From Shewanella benthica (GTDB lineage: Bacteria > Pseudomonadota > Gammaproteobacteria > Enterobacterales > Shewanellaceae): DNA of 64,000 nucleotides. Where the stretch lies: the NCBI GenBank assembly GCA_023284085.1, contig JAKVHY010000002.1, positions 186,001 to 250,000 on the forward strand, written 5' to 3'. Under the pieces are notes generated by a model that saw only the letters and a list, made by a program, of their open reading frames with translations, was not told where the DNA came from and did not search any database. A program made the translations under genes and the position numbers. Within the stretch, counting starts at the first letter, position 1, and each line of letters starts with the position of its first letter. Positions 36,852-46,054 of the stretch are shown piece by piece.

Positions 36852-39365
36852 TTAGAAGCTGTAATTAACACGTCCATAGTAGAAGCCACCGTTAAAGCCA
36901 TAGGGGGAAGTCACAGGATATGCAGCCCCCGCTTCTCCGGCCCATGGGTTATCGTCCGGGTAAGTATCTAAGATATTTTGTGCACCGAGTGCCAGGCTCC
37001 AATTTTCATTCACATCGTAGCCAAGCTCAACATCGAAGGTCACAGCCGAGCTCACATCGATGGGCAGATCGCCATTTGAATCTAAGTGATCTTCCCAGTA
37101 AGCACCGTAATAGTTCATACGTACCAGAGAGCGGAATTCATCGGTCAAGTCTTGATTCCAGGTCAAGGTGCCCTTGTGATGCGGCAAAGCTTCCTCCAGA
37201 GATTTAACCTTAGACTCACCTATGTTCTCCGGGTTATAAGAATCGACCTTAGTCTCAGTCCAGTTATAGGCCAGTGAGAAACTCGAGCCTTCGAACCACT
37301 CAGGCGTGTAGTTAGCAACCAGATCCACACCTTGAGTCGTGGTATCAAAATCATTGGTAAAGTAACGCACCGCCGAGAAGCTACCCGCATCTAAGATGCC
37401 TTGGTCAACCAGATCTTGCTTATCCTGATCTGTCAGCTCAATGGGTGAAGTCTGAGAGATACGGTCTTCCAAAGTAATGTGGTAGTAATCCACCGTTAAG
37501 AAGAAATCACCCGCCGTTAACACTCCACCTACCGACAGATTCACCGAGGTCTCAGGCTCTAACGGCTTACCTCCTTTCTGTACTGAAATAGGATTCGTCG
37601 GCGGCAGAGTCGCCTGATCTTGCAATCCGTTAGCACCAAAGGCTGTGGTCACGTTACGCACATTGTTTTGACCCACAGTCGGCGCACGGAAACCCGTACT
37701 CGCCGCGCCGCGAAGGGAAAAATTATCAGTCGCATTCCAGATGGCACTCAACTTACCATTGGTCGTGCCCCCAAAATCATCATAATTCTCATAACGAATA
37801 GCCGCAGTCATCAAGAAATCATCGGTGAGCTCTTTCTCAACATCGGCGTAGATACCGATATTACTACGAGTCCAAGATCCGGCATCTTCCGGTTTAAAAC
37901 CCGGAAAACCGTTGGAGCCGATACTAAAACCCTGAGCCGCAAGAGGACCAATTTCAAATGATGCCACATCGCCGTTATAGATCTCGAACGTCTCGCGGCG
38001 ATACTCGGCGCCCCATGCGAAACTCCAGGTATCGACTTCGAAGTAAGTAAAGTCCAGGCTTGCGCCCGTTTCCTGCTGCACGTATTTACCCGGCGAGAAA
38101 CGGGTTGGAGTATCCGGCCCCAATGAGGCATTGACTGTGTTCTTTATATAGAATTCAGCGGTATTTTGACCATAGGATAAGGTCCCGTCATAGCCTATAC
38201 CATTGCTAAGCTCACCACGCAGACCCGCCACCAGAGACGAGTCTTCTACGACACCGCCAAAATTAGGTGTGAAGCCACCGGGGAACATCTCCTGAAAAGA
38301 CCAACACTGATCTTGAGTCATTGCCGCTTCATGAGTGGTACAATTACCCGACATGTCACCGGTAAGATCGCCGATTAATGGGTTGCCATCACCGTCAGCA
38401 TATACACCTTCACGAGTTTCTGGATTACGAAAGTAGAAACCGCCTTCGACATCACGGCGAGCCCAGTTACCGAACATATAGGCATGCTGATCGTCGTTGA
38501 GATCTAAGCCCATATTGAAGAAGAACTTAAAGTCTTCCTTAGTTTCTGGTGCCCCCCAAATTTGAGCAGGATTGGCGACAGCTGTGTTACCCGCGGCAAT
38601 CAAGGCTGCAGCATCATCACGCTGTACGCTGCGGGAAGTCGCATCGGCCTCTTTATATTCGAAACTTAGATTAACGAAGCCATCATCGGTCAATGGCAGA
38701 CCTATGTTACCGGCTATCATAGGTGTAGAACCGTCGCCTTCGTAATACTGACCATAACGGGCCTCGATTGAGCCCCCTTCTGACGCATCTTTTAACTGAA
38801 AGTTAATCACACCGGCAATAGCATCCGAGCCATATTGCGCGGCTGCGCCATCCCTTAAAACTTCGATTTGTTTGAGTGCGATGGCAGGGATCACTGAGAT
38901 ATCAGGTCCCTGAGCACCATCTGAGATACCCGCCCCCTGAAATGCGATCACAGATGCACGGTGACGACGCTTGCCGTTAACCAATACTAAGGTGTGATCC
39001 GGAGCCAGGCCGCGCATGTTGGCGGGACGAACTAAGGTCGAGGCATCGCTGATTGGCTGTACTCCGACATTATAGGAAGGAACGACCTTACTCAGCAGGT
39101 CATTCATATCGGTTGCGCCATTCCTGGTTAACTCATCACCATCTATGATATCGATAGGTACCGGAGACTCACCAACAGAACGCGGGGCAGCCCTTGAGCC
39201 AACGACTGCCATCCTTTCTACATTTTCTACTTTTGCTAATATATCTTGATCCTCTGCTGCTAAAGCTTGTGTGCAGGCAAAGGACCCGGCTAGCGCTATC
39301 GAGATAGCTAAGCTCAATGAGCTTATCCCGAATTTATTATTGTTACTCATGGTCATTATTCTCAT
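36852..39365 (-). CDS. TonB-dependent outer-membrane receptor
   Basis: An 837-residue receptor with a signal peptide (cut near ALAAE), a plug domain beginning about residue 50 (VVGSRAAPRSVGESPVPIDII; ending with EVLRDGAAAQYGSDAIAGVINF) and a long C-terminal barrel ending NYSF. The ligand is not clear: the family resembles receptors for peptides, carbohydrates or siderophores. No Fur box was seen upstream. Three candidate ATGs lie close together (39365, 39353, 39347) and the ribosome site does not decide. Divergent from the sigma-54 activator gene. Confidence 0.88.
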   Translation of the reverse strand: MRIMTMSNNNKFGISSLSLAISIALAGSFACTQALAAEDQDILAKVENVERMAVVGSRAAPRSVGESPVPIDIIDGDELTRNGATDMNDLLSKVVPSYNVGVQPISDASTLVRPANMRGLAPDHTLVLVNGKRRHRASVIAFQGAGISDGAQGPDISVIPAIALKQIEVLRDGAAAQYGSDAIAGVINFQLKDASEGGSIEARYGQYYEGDGSTPMIAGNIGLPLTDDGFVNLSFEYKEADATSRSVQRDDAAALIAAGNTAVANPAQIWGAPETKEDFKFFFNMGLDLNDDQHAYMFGNWARRDVEGGFYFRNPETREGVYADGDGNPLIGDLTGDMSGNCTTHEAAMTQDQCWSFQEMFPGGFTPNFGGVVEDSSLVAGLRGELSNGIGYDGTLSYGQNTAEFYIKNTVNASLGPDTPTRFSPGKYVQQETGASLDFTYFEVDTWSFAWGAEYRRETFEIYNGDVASFEIGPLAAQGFSIGSNGFPGFKPEDAGSWTRSNIGIYADVEKELTDDFLMTAAIRYENYDDFGGTTNGKLSAIWNATDNFSLRGAASTGFRAPTVGQNNVRNVTTAFGANGLQDQATLPPTNPISVQKGGKPLEPETSVNLSVGGVLTAGDFFLTVDYYHITLEDRISQTSPIELTDQDKQDLVDQGILDAGSFSAVRYFTNDFDTTTQGVDLVANYTPEWFEGSSFSLAYNWTETKVDSYNPENIGESKVKSLEEALPHHKGTLTWNQDLTDEFRSLVRMNYYGAYWEDHLDSNGDLPIDVSSAVTFDVELGYDVNENWSLALGAQNILDTYPDDNPWAGEAGAAYPVTSPYGFNGGFYYGRVNYSF

Positions 39366-39823
39366 TTAATTATTATATTTTCACGGTGAGCCTTCACTTC
39401 ATATCTCAGTTGAAATATCACTCAAATATGAAGTAAAAAAGACATCCACAGTCAGAAACGATAAACACCCCCAACACTTTTTTATAACAAACGAGAAACA
39501 ATTTCCAATGTTAATTGATTAAACCCTAAAGTTAATTTTAATACTTATGCACAAAAATCGTCGATTAAGCGTCATTATTCGCATATAACTGAATAAAAAC
39601 TCTAACCTTAATTTTGCGACTTAGTTTCAAACAGTGAAAAGAAAAACAATTAATTAACAATTCAAGATCGATTCAATCCAGGACTAGAGTCGAAAACCTT
39701 TGCAGATAGAGAATAATACCAATTGGTATAAACCTCCCACATAGCCATCATCATGCTAATCGTTCTATAATGACATTGACGATATATCGCGCATTTTAAT
39801 TTTTATAATATAATGGTTTAAAT
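39366..39823. promoter_or_regulatory. Divergent promoter region, receptor / sigma-54 activator
   Basis: 458 very AT-rich bases without an ORF. It must hold both promoters. I searched for GG-N10-GC sigma-54 sites and a Fur box and found none that I trust. Confidence 0.45.
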
Positions 39824-41293
39824 ATGACTAAATATAGCGATGAAGTATCCAGTTCTACTCAGCTCAGTATCGATAGTCATGCGGATTTTTTACCAGAAAA
39901 TAAACTCCTGCTCAATGCGGTGGGGGAAGGCATCTACGGATTCGATCTTAAGGGCAATGCCGTGTTCATTAACCCTGCCGCCGAGAGAATGACCGGCTGG
40001 ATGAATGAGGAGTTATTGGGACGTAATATTCATGACTGCCATCACCATAGTCATGCAGATGGTAGTCACTACCCCCAAGAAGATTGCCCTATTTACAATA
40101 CCTTACATGACGGTATTGCCCGAGAGACCAGCCAGGATGTGTTCTGGCGAAAAGACGGCAGCAGCTTTCCGGTTCACTACACCTCTACCCCAGTCTATAA
40201 AGATGGCGAGCTCGTCGGTGTGGTCGCGATATTTCGTGACATTAGTATTCAGAAGCAAACCGAAGACTCTTTGAGGCAAGCCTTAGAGCAAGTTCAGGCC
40301 CTGTCGGAGAAACTAACCAATGAAAATCACTATCTGCTAGCCGAGCTGGCCGACAGAACCGGCGATGTGGGCATATCCGGAGAGAGCCAGATCATTCAAC
40401 AAATGATCCAGCAAATAAAACTGGTCGCCAATACCAAGAGTACCGTACTTATCTGTGGTGAAAACGGTACGGGTAAGGAGCTGGTAGCACGCAACCTGCA
40501 TAGACTTAGTGATCGCAGCGATAAGCCCATGGTGAGTGTTAATTGCGCCGCATTTTCAACGTCACTGCTTGAGAGTGAACTGTTCGGTCATGAGAAGGGG
40601 GCTTTCACTGGAGCCACTAGCCGTCGCAAGGGTCGTTTCGAACTCGCGAATAATGGCACCCTATTTCTCGATGAAGTCGCCGAATTAAGTCTGGAGGCTC
40701 AGTCTAAGTTACTCAGAGTCATACAAGAACATGAATTTGAGCGGGTCGGCAGCAGTACAAGCATCAAGGTAGATATCAGGCTGGTCGCAGCCACACACCA
40801 TGATCTGCTCAAGCGTGTAGAGTCAGGATTATTCAGGATGGATCTCTATTATCGTCTCAATGTTTTTCCCATCAAGGTCCCCCCTCTGAGAGAGCGCCCA
40901 GACGACATTCCCCAGTTAATCAGCGATATCGTCACCGACTTGAATAGAAAGCTCGGCAAAAAAATCAAAGGCGTCAGTAAACAAGGTCTCAAAAACCTGC
41001 TGGCCTACTCCTGGCCGGGCAATGTCAGGGAGTTACAGAACGTACTCGAGCGATTCAGTATTCTGAGCCATAGTCCCATACTGCAGATCCCTAAGATAAA
41101 CACCCAAGAACCCGAAAATCTTGTTAAGTATGGCAAAAAATTAGATCAAGTCGAAGCCGAGCATATCAGACAGACACTGCAACAGCTTAACTGGCGCATA
41201 TCAGGCCCTAAAGGCGCCGCGGCCATACTGGGTTTGCCTCCGAGTACCTTAAGATCCCGCATGAAAAAACTCAATATAATACGCGCGGTATAG
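39824..41293 (+). CDS. Sigma-54-dependent activator with a PAS domain
   Basis: A 489-residue enhancer-binding protein. PAS domain about residues 27-145, containing [17 protein letters not shown] (C72 and C88, possible ligand or metal residues); AAA+ domain with Walker A GENGTGKE (202-209), the sigma-54 contact GAFTGA (249-254) and Walker B FLDE (271-274); Fis-type helix-turn-helix in the last 45 residues. There is no phosphoreceiver domain, so the PAS domain is the likely sensor. ccoG follows in the same direction. A candidate enhancer and sigma-54 promoter lie between them. The last 57 bases of the gene are repeated in decayed form just downstream. Confidence 0.92.
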   Translation: MTKYSDEVSSSTQLSIDSHADFLPENKLLLNAVGEGIYGFDLKGNAVFINPAAERMTGWMNEELLGRNIHDCHHHSHADGSHYPQEDCPIYNTLHDGIARETSQDVFWRKDGSSFPVHYTSTPVYKDGELVGVVAIFRDISIQKQTEDSLRQALEQVQALSEKLTNENHYLLAELADRTGDVGISGESQIIQQMIQQIKLVANTKSTVLICGENGTGKELVARNLHRLSDRSDKPMVSVNCAAFSTSLLESELFGHEKGAFTGATSRRKGRFELANNGTLFLDEVAELSLEAQSKLLRVIQEHEFERVGSSTSIKVDIRLVAATHHDLLKRVESGLFRMDLYYRLNVFPIKVPPLRERPDDIPQLISDIVTDLNRKLGKKIKGVSKQGLKNLLAYSWPGNVRELQNVLERFSILSHSPILQIPKINTQEPENLVKYGKKLDQVEAEHIRQTLQQLNWRISGPKGAAAILGLPPSTLRSRMKKLNIIRAV

Positions 41294-41313
41294 AACTAAT
41301 TCACTCATTCAGG

Positions 41314-41372
41314 CCCCCGAGTACACTAAGATCTTGTATGAAAAAAAACTAAACATAGTACGTGCGGTGTAG
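41314..41372 (+). repeat. Decayed copy of the 3' end of the activator gene
   Basis: Matches 41237-41293 in order (CCGAGTAC..TAAGATC..., ATGAAAAAA, ...ACG.GCGGT.TAG) with scattered substitutions and extra A residues that break the frame. It corresponds to the end of the Fis-type helix and the stop codon. It looks like the remnant of a tandem duplication. Confidence 0.8.
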
Positions 41373-41436
41373 ACCCAACTCATTAGGGCTTGCCATCGAA
41401 AGCTCAGAAAACAAACCGCCCTCTTTACACGATATA

Positions 41437-41470
41437 TCACGATATATCACGATAACGTGATATATCGTGA
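41437..41470. promoter_or_regulatory. Perfect 15-base inverted repeat, candidate enhancer (UAS)
   Basis: TCACGATATATCACG (41437-41451), spacer ATAA, CGTGATATATCGTGA (41456-41470). A third CACGATATATCAC-like half lies directly to its left (41428-41440). It is centred about 105 bases upstream of the start expected from the sigma-54-like promoter at 41532, a usual distance for an enhancer-binding protein site. Assignment to the adjacent activator is inference. Confidence 0.6.
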
Positions 41471-41531
41471 CTCATAAGTTAACCTGAAAATTTAAACAAC
41501 TAGTTTTCAATTAGTTAAACACGTCAAATTC

Positions 41532-41547
41532 TGGCCTTACTCTTGCT
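41532..41547 (+). promoter_or_regulatory. Candidate sigma-54 promoter of ccoG
   Basis: TGGCCTTACTCTTGCT: GG and GC elements with exactly 10 bases between them, as required for -24/-12 promoters; 45 bases before the chosen ccoG start. The bases around the -24 element deviate from the consensus TGGCACG. Confidence 0.55.
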
Positions 41548-41591
41548 ATAGCTAAAGTACTTTATGTGAGAGTAAGTTGTCGGAACCAAAC

Positions 41592-43088
41592 ATGAAAAAC
41601 AAGATCCATTCATCATCTATAAACCCAATATCGCTAAAGGCTGGGGCCGAAGTGCAAATATCTCCTGCTGCGGGTAATACCAGTCAAACTATTGCCATAA
41701 AACAGATCCCATCCATATCAAAACCAGTAAATAGTAAGATCTATATCAGGGAACAGAAAGGATATTTCCAACGACTGAGAACCAGCCTAAATAGCCTACT
41801 TATCGCCGCATTTTTTCTGCTGCCCTTGATTCAATACCAAGGCCGACAAGCCGTGTTATTCGATCTCAATGAACAACAATTTTATTTTTTCGGTACCACA
41901 CTCTGGCCACAGGACTTTACCCTTTTGGCCTGGATATTTATCACGGCGGCATTTCTGTTATTTTTTATCACCGCCTTTCTTGGGCGAGTCTGGTGTGGAT
42001 ACCTCTGCCCACAAACCGCCTGGACATTCATCTTTGTCTGGATAGAGAACCGTATCGAGGGTGGTCACAATAAGCGCCGAGTGCTGGACAAGAGTCCCTG
42101 GACCCGGGACAAGATAATCAAACGCACCAGCAAGCATCTTCTTTGGGGGCTGATAGCCCTGCTGACAGGCTGTGGCTTTATCGCTTACTTTGTCCCGGCT
42201 ACTAGCGTCTACCCACAGATATTCGGCTTCAGTGCCAGCCCTATGCTCGCTGCCTGGGTATGGTTTTTTGCTATCTGTACCTACATCAATGCCGCTTGGA
42301 TGCGAGAGATGGTATGCCTGCACTTATGCCCCTATGCCAGATTTCAATCTGCCATGTTTGACGCCAATACGATCACAGTAGCCTATGACCCCAATCGTGG
42401 TGAGTCCCGTGGACCGAGAAAGCGTAAACAAGCCACCGATCTGGGTGATTGTGTCGACTGTAACTTGTGTGTCGATGTCTGTCCCACAGGAATAGACATA
42501 CGTAACGGCCTCCAATATGAGTGCATCAACTGCGGCGCCTGTGTCGATGCCTGTGATCAGACCATGGACAAATTTGGCTATGCACGCAATCTCATCGGCT
42601 ATCGCAGCGAAAATCATCTGAAGGGCCAGAACAACAAGCCTCTGACTTCACTTAAGTTCTTAGGCTACGGCATCGCTGCTATGATAATGCTCTCGGTGGT
42701 TTTTTTGGATATTTACCTGAAGAAAGATATTCAGCTCAACGTGATAAGAGACAGGCAGAGCCTATATCGTGAGACTCTGGATGATAAAATTGAAAACAGT
42801 TACACCCTCAAGGTACGTAACAAGACCCAAAATGAGAAACACTATCGTCTGTCGCTGTCAGGTGACAGACCCTACAGCCTGCAGGGAAGCGTAGAGCTCA
42901 AGGTCAAGGCGGGTGAACAGCTTACCTATCCTCTCACTGTGTATAGCCAGGCTAACCAAGTCATAGACCAAGGTACACCTAGTGCGCGTCAGATGAGCTC
43001 AGGAATGGCCAGAATCGTGTTTCAACTCATAGATACCCAAGATCCCAGCAACCAGATATCTCAGGACTCAAATTTCTTCACCCCATAA
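41592..43088 (+). CDS. ccoG: Cytochrome c oxidase accessory protein CcoG (FixG)
   Basis: A 498-residue membrane protein of the CcoG/FixG/RdxA family, involved in copper handling during cbb3 oxidase maturation. Five or so hydrophobic segments, GRVWCGYLCPQTAW near residues 131-144, and two ferredoxin-type clusters (CVDCNLCVDVCP and CINCGACVDACD). The C-terminal ~120 residues form a periplasmic domain. I chose ATG 41592 (GGAA 6 bases upstream); a TTG 15 bases earlier is possible. No ccoNOPQ or ccoSI genes are adjacent, which is unusual for this gene, so it may be a second copy under the activator upstream. Confidence 0.9.
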   Translation: MKNKIHSSSINPISLKAGAEVQISPAAGNTSQTIAIKQIPSISKPVNSKIYIREQKGYFQRLRTSLNSLLIAAFFLLPLIQYQGRQAVLFDLNEQQFYFFGTTLWPQDFTLLAWIFITAAFLLFFITAFLGRVWCGYLCPQTAWTFIFVWIENRIEGGHNKRRVLDKSPWTRDKIIKRTSKHLLWGLIALLTGCGFIAYFVPATSVYPQIFGFSASPMLAAWVWFFAICTYINAAWMREMVCLHLCPYARFQSAMFDANTITVAYDPNRGESRGPRKRKQATDLGDCVDCNLCVDVCPTGIDIRNGLQYECINCGACVDACDQTMDKFGYARNLIGYRSENHLKGQNNKPLTSLKFLGYGIAAMIMLSVVFLDIYLKKDIQLNVIRDRQSLYRETLDDKIENSYTLKVRNKTQNEKHYRLSLSGDRPYSLQGSVELKVKAGEQLTYPLTVYSQANQVIDQGTPSARQMSSGMARIVFQLIDTQDPSNQISQDSNFFTP

Positions 43089-43124
43089 AAACCAACCAAA
43101 TATCAAGCTTAAACGCAACAAAAT

Positions 43125-43152
43125 ACCCGCGAGCCGAATTGGCTGGCGGGTT
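43125..43152 (+). terminator. Hairpin after ccoG
   Basis: ACCCGC(G)AGCC, loop GAATT, GGCT(G)GCGGGT. The stem is strong but no T run follows. Confidence 0.6.
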
Positions 43153-43232
43153 AATACCCCGCCTAAAACCCACGCCAGCACACCGCACTAGAGCTATAAC
43201 TCTAAATTTAACATGCTGTTAGACTAAATTAG

Positions 43233-43254
43233 AAACGTGATCTGTTTCACGTTT
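43233..43254. promoter_or_regulatory. CRP-binding site candidate upstream of the acyl-CoA ligase
   Basis: AAACGTGATCTGTTTCACGTTT: GTGA and TCAC half-sites separated by exactly 6 bases, 17 of 22 positions matching the E. coli CRP consensus by eye. It is 117 bases before the ligase ATG, a position where CRP could act on the promoter. Confidence 0.65.
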
Positions 43255-43370
43255 TTTGTTGACCTGAGGCCATTTTTAGCACTAATCTAAACGCATGTTT
43301 GATTTTTGAAGCTGCCGGGGTTAGCCAATCATAGCCACCAGCATTCGCTTAATTCATAAGGGCTCAACCT

Positions 43371-44969
43371 ATGGCATACGATTCAGATTCAACACTCGAC
43401 CTCACTCAATACCCATCACTCATAGAGCTGATAGAAACGGCAAGTGAGAAATATGCAGATAAAACGGCTTATGCCTGTTTAGGTCATCACGCGAGTTTCA
43501 GTGAAATTGAACGTGACTCTCGCTATTTTGCCGCCTACCTGCAGAGTATCCCGGGTCTAAAATCCGGCGATCGTATTGCCATACAGCTGCCCAACCTTAT
43601 CCAATATGTTATCGCCGCTTACGGTGCCATTCGCGCCGGCATGGTGTTAGTAAACACTAACCCCATGTATACTGAGCGCGAGCTGACCCATCAATATAAT
43701 GATTCGGGCGCTAAGGTGTTAGTGGTGCTGTCTGATCTGCTGCCAAGCCTGGAGAATGTGATTGCCAACACAGCAATCGACACGGTAATTTCGACCCATG
43801 CGGCGGATCTACTGGCACCTCAGGCCCAGCCCCTAGTCTCATTTACGACCCATAAATTCTTAGATGTTCTGGCCCAGGGCCAAAACCTGCCATTCGAGCG
43901 ATTCAGCACAAGTTTAGCTAGCTTAGCCGCCCTGCAATACACAGGTGGTACTACAGGTCTGTCGAAGGGTGCCATGCTCAGCCACTGCAATCTCATCGCC
44001 AATGCCATGCAGATTAAGTCACGCTTAAGCGATAAACTCGTGGAAGGAGAAGAGATATTTGTCGCCCCGCTTCCCGTCTATCATATCTACGCTTTCATGA
44101 TAAATCTGGTGCTCTATTTCGAGCGCGGCTGTTGTTCTGTATTGGTGCCTAACCCCAGAGATATTGCCACTCTTATTAAGACACTCTCTGACTATAAATT
44201 TACCGGTTTCGCCGGACTCAACACCCTGTTTGTCGGCCTATGTCATCAACCCGAATTTAAGGCGTTGGATTTTAGTCACCTCAAGGTCACCATCTCGGGG
44301 GGCACCGCCTTAACCCAATCCGCAGCAGGCATGTGGAAAGAGACTACGAACTGCACCATATCCGAAGGTTACGGTCTATCTGAAACATCTCCCGTCGTCT
44401 CACTCAATGCTCCGGGTCTCGAACAGCTAGGAACTATAGGTAAACCCGTCATAGGCACTAAAGTCAAAATTCTCGATAATGATGATAATGAAGTGCCTCA
44501 GGGCGAAACTGGCGAGCTGGCAGTAAAGGGCCCTCAGGTGATGAGTGGCTACTGGAACAAGTCGCAAGAGACCGCCCTGGTGATGACAGATGACGGTTAC
44601 TTTAAGACTGGCGACATAGCTCTGGCTACCCCAGATGGTCTGCACAAGATAGTCGACCGTAAGAAAGATATGATTATCGTCTCAGGTTTCAACGTCTACC
44701 CTAACGAAGTGGAAGATGTACTGGCCAACCATGAGGCTGTGCTCGAGTGTGCCGTCATAGGCGTAGCCGATGAGCGCAGTGGCGAAGCAGTCAAAGCCGT
44801 TATTGTACTGGCGGATCAACATAGTGACCCAGAAGCTGCGAAAGCGGTCATCATCTCCTACTGCCGTAAGCAATTAACCGCCTATAAGGTGCCTAAACAG
44901 ATAGTGTTTATGTCTGCCCTACCAAAGTCTACGGTAGGTAAAATTTTAAGAAGAGAGTTAAGGAAATAA
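43371..44969 (+). CDS. Acyl-CoA ligase (AMP-binding, FadD-like)
   Basis: A 532-residue adenylate-forming enzyme that activates fatty or other carboxylic acids as CoA thioesters. The P-loop YTGGTTGLSKGAMLSH is near residues 190-205, EGYGLSETSP near 340, the YFKTGDIA and DRKKDMIIVSGFNVYP motifs near 415-443 and the catalytic lysine in STVGKILRRELRK at the C terminus. It resembles FadD most (GFNVYPNEVE), but chain-length preference is not readable. Single gene with a CRP-like site upstream, which would fit control by carbon status. Confidence 0.88.
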   Translation: MAYDSDSTLDLTQYPSLIELIETASEKYADKTAYACLGHHASFSEIERDSRYFAAYLQSIPGLKSGDRIAIQLPNLIQYVIAAYGAIRAGMVLVNTNPMYTERELTHQYNDSGAKVLVVLSDLLPSLENVIANTAIDTVISTHAADLLAPQAQPLVSFTTHKFLDVLAQGQNLPFERFSTSLASLAALQYTGGTTGLSKGAMLSHCNLIANAMQIKSRLSDKLVEGEEIFVAPLPVYHIYAFMINLVLYFERGCCSVLVPNPRDIATLIKTLSDYKFTGFAGLNTLFVGLCHQPEFKALDFSHLKVTISGGTALTQSAAGMWKETTNCTISEGYGLSETSPVVSLNAPGLEQLGTIGKPVIGTKVKILDNDDNEVPQGETGELAVKGPQVMSGYWNKSQETALVMTDDGYFKTGDIALATPDGLHKIVDRKKDMIIVSGFNVYPNEVEDVLANHEAVLECAVIGVADERSGEAVKAVIVLADQHSDPEAAKAVIISYCRKQLTAYKVPKQIVFMSALPKSTVGKILRRELRK

Positions 44970-44983
44970 GACCATAGGTTCGA

Positions 44984-45009
44984 GTTCCTAGGTTCTAGAA
45001 CCTAGGAAC
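44984..45009. repeat. Perfect 26-base palindrome
   Basis: Left half GTTCCTAGGTTCT, right half its exact complement in reverse. It lies between the convergent acyl-CoA ligase and hydrolase genes and is the most complete member of the family listed at 7015. It may act as a bidirectional terminator. Confidence 0.85.
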
Positions 45010-45016
45010 GAGGAAC

Positions 45017-46054
45017 TCAAATCCCTTCTAACCACTGCTTGATAACGGGCCTGACATCCGGGTTAACCACTATGCCCATATGACTGATTCCGGGTAATAC
45101 CTTCACCTCAGCTTTATCGTTATCCGGCAAGGTGCTCGAGATAAGCGCTTGGTACTTATCGGCGAACATGGTTTCGTCAGCACTCCCTGCCAACAAGAGC
45201 AGTGGCTGAGTGATAGCACTGATATCTTTTGTATAATCCCGCGGGGCAAATGAGCTATTGAGGCGATAGGAATAAACTAGCGTCTCGGTGCCGTTGCGAA
45301 CGGATTCGGGCATATTGAACTCGATACTGGTGAGATAATCAAAACGATGAATGCCTATATTATTGAGCATACTCAAGCCTATGATCCTGGCGGTATAAGG
45401 CTTGGCCCAACCTCCGGCATTTGGCCTGGTTGTGGGGGCATTGTAGAAGATGAAAGGTGCCAGCAGCAGGTAGGCATCGGCCAAATCTCCATACTCGCCT
45501 CCGGCGAAACGTATGGCTAAACCACCGCCGGAAGAATGCCCCCCCATGATAATCGAGGTTAGCTGAGAGCCTTGCTTTAACTGACCAATAAGATCCGCCA
45601 GATCATCTTCGAACTGACCTAAGTAATCGATATCTCCTCGCCTTTTAGGACTCACGCCATGACCCCGCAGATCCGGCGTCACCACCTGACCCAGTCCCTG
45701 CTCACTAATATATTTGGCCAGAGGGAAAAACTGCTGACTGTGCCAGCCAGAGCCATGGAGCAGAATCAACACCTTGTTGGAGTCACTGGGATAATAACGG
45801 TAATCCAATTGTGCCCCATCGCGAGCCGTATAACTCTGCAGCGTTGGCATGTCGCTATAGTCGAGCTTCATCTCGGAAAAATCGATACCTTGGTCCACAA
45901 TATCCCCTTGTTCTATAGAACCAGCTTCATTCATAGCAGAGGCAGCATCGGGCCCACCAAAGTAGGTAAGCCCTAAGGCAATCCCTAGGTAAATGACAAT
46001 AGAGATCACCACAGAGGTTAAAATCCGTTTCAATATTCGTGACATAGTTTTCAC
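45017..46054 (-). CDS. Membrane-anchored alpha/beta hydrolase
   Basis: A 345-residue hydrolase with an N-terminal hydrophobic anchor (SVVISIVIYLGIALGLTYF, residues 14-32) and an alpha/beta fold of the lysophospholipase/serine aminopeptidase type: LLHGSGWHS (oxyanion), GGHSSGGG with the nucleophile serine near residue 172, AGSADE (aspartate) and GISHMG (histidine) toward the C terminus. The substrate could be a lipid ester. Convergent with the acyl-CoA ligase gene, which could use released fatty acid. Confidence 0.85.
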   Translation of the reverse strand: MKTMSRILKRILTSVVISIVIYLGIALGLTYFGGPDAASAMNEAGSIEQGDIVDQGIDFSEMKLDYSDMPTLQSYTARDGAQLDYRYYPSDSNKVLILLHGSGWHSQQFFPLAKYISEQGLGQVVTPDLRGHGVSPKRRGDIDYLGQFEDDLADLIGQLKQGSQLTSIIMGGHSSGGGLAIRFAGGEYGDLADAYLLLAPFIFYNAPTTRPNAGGWAKPYTARIIGLSMLNNIGIHRFDYLTSIEFNMPESVRNGTETLVYSYRLNSSFAPRDYTKDISAITQPLLLLAGSADETMFADKYQALISSTLPDNDKAEVKVLPGISHMGIVVNPDVRPVIKQWLEGI

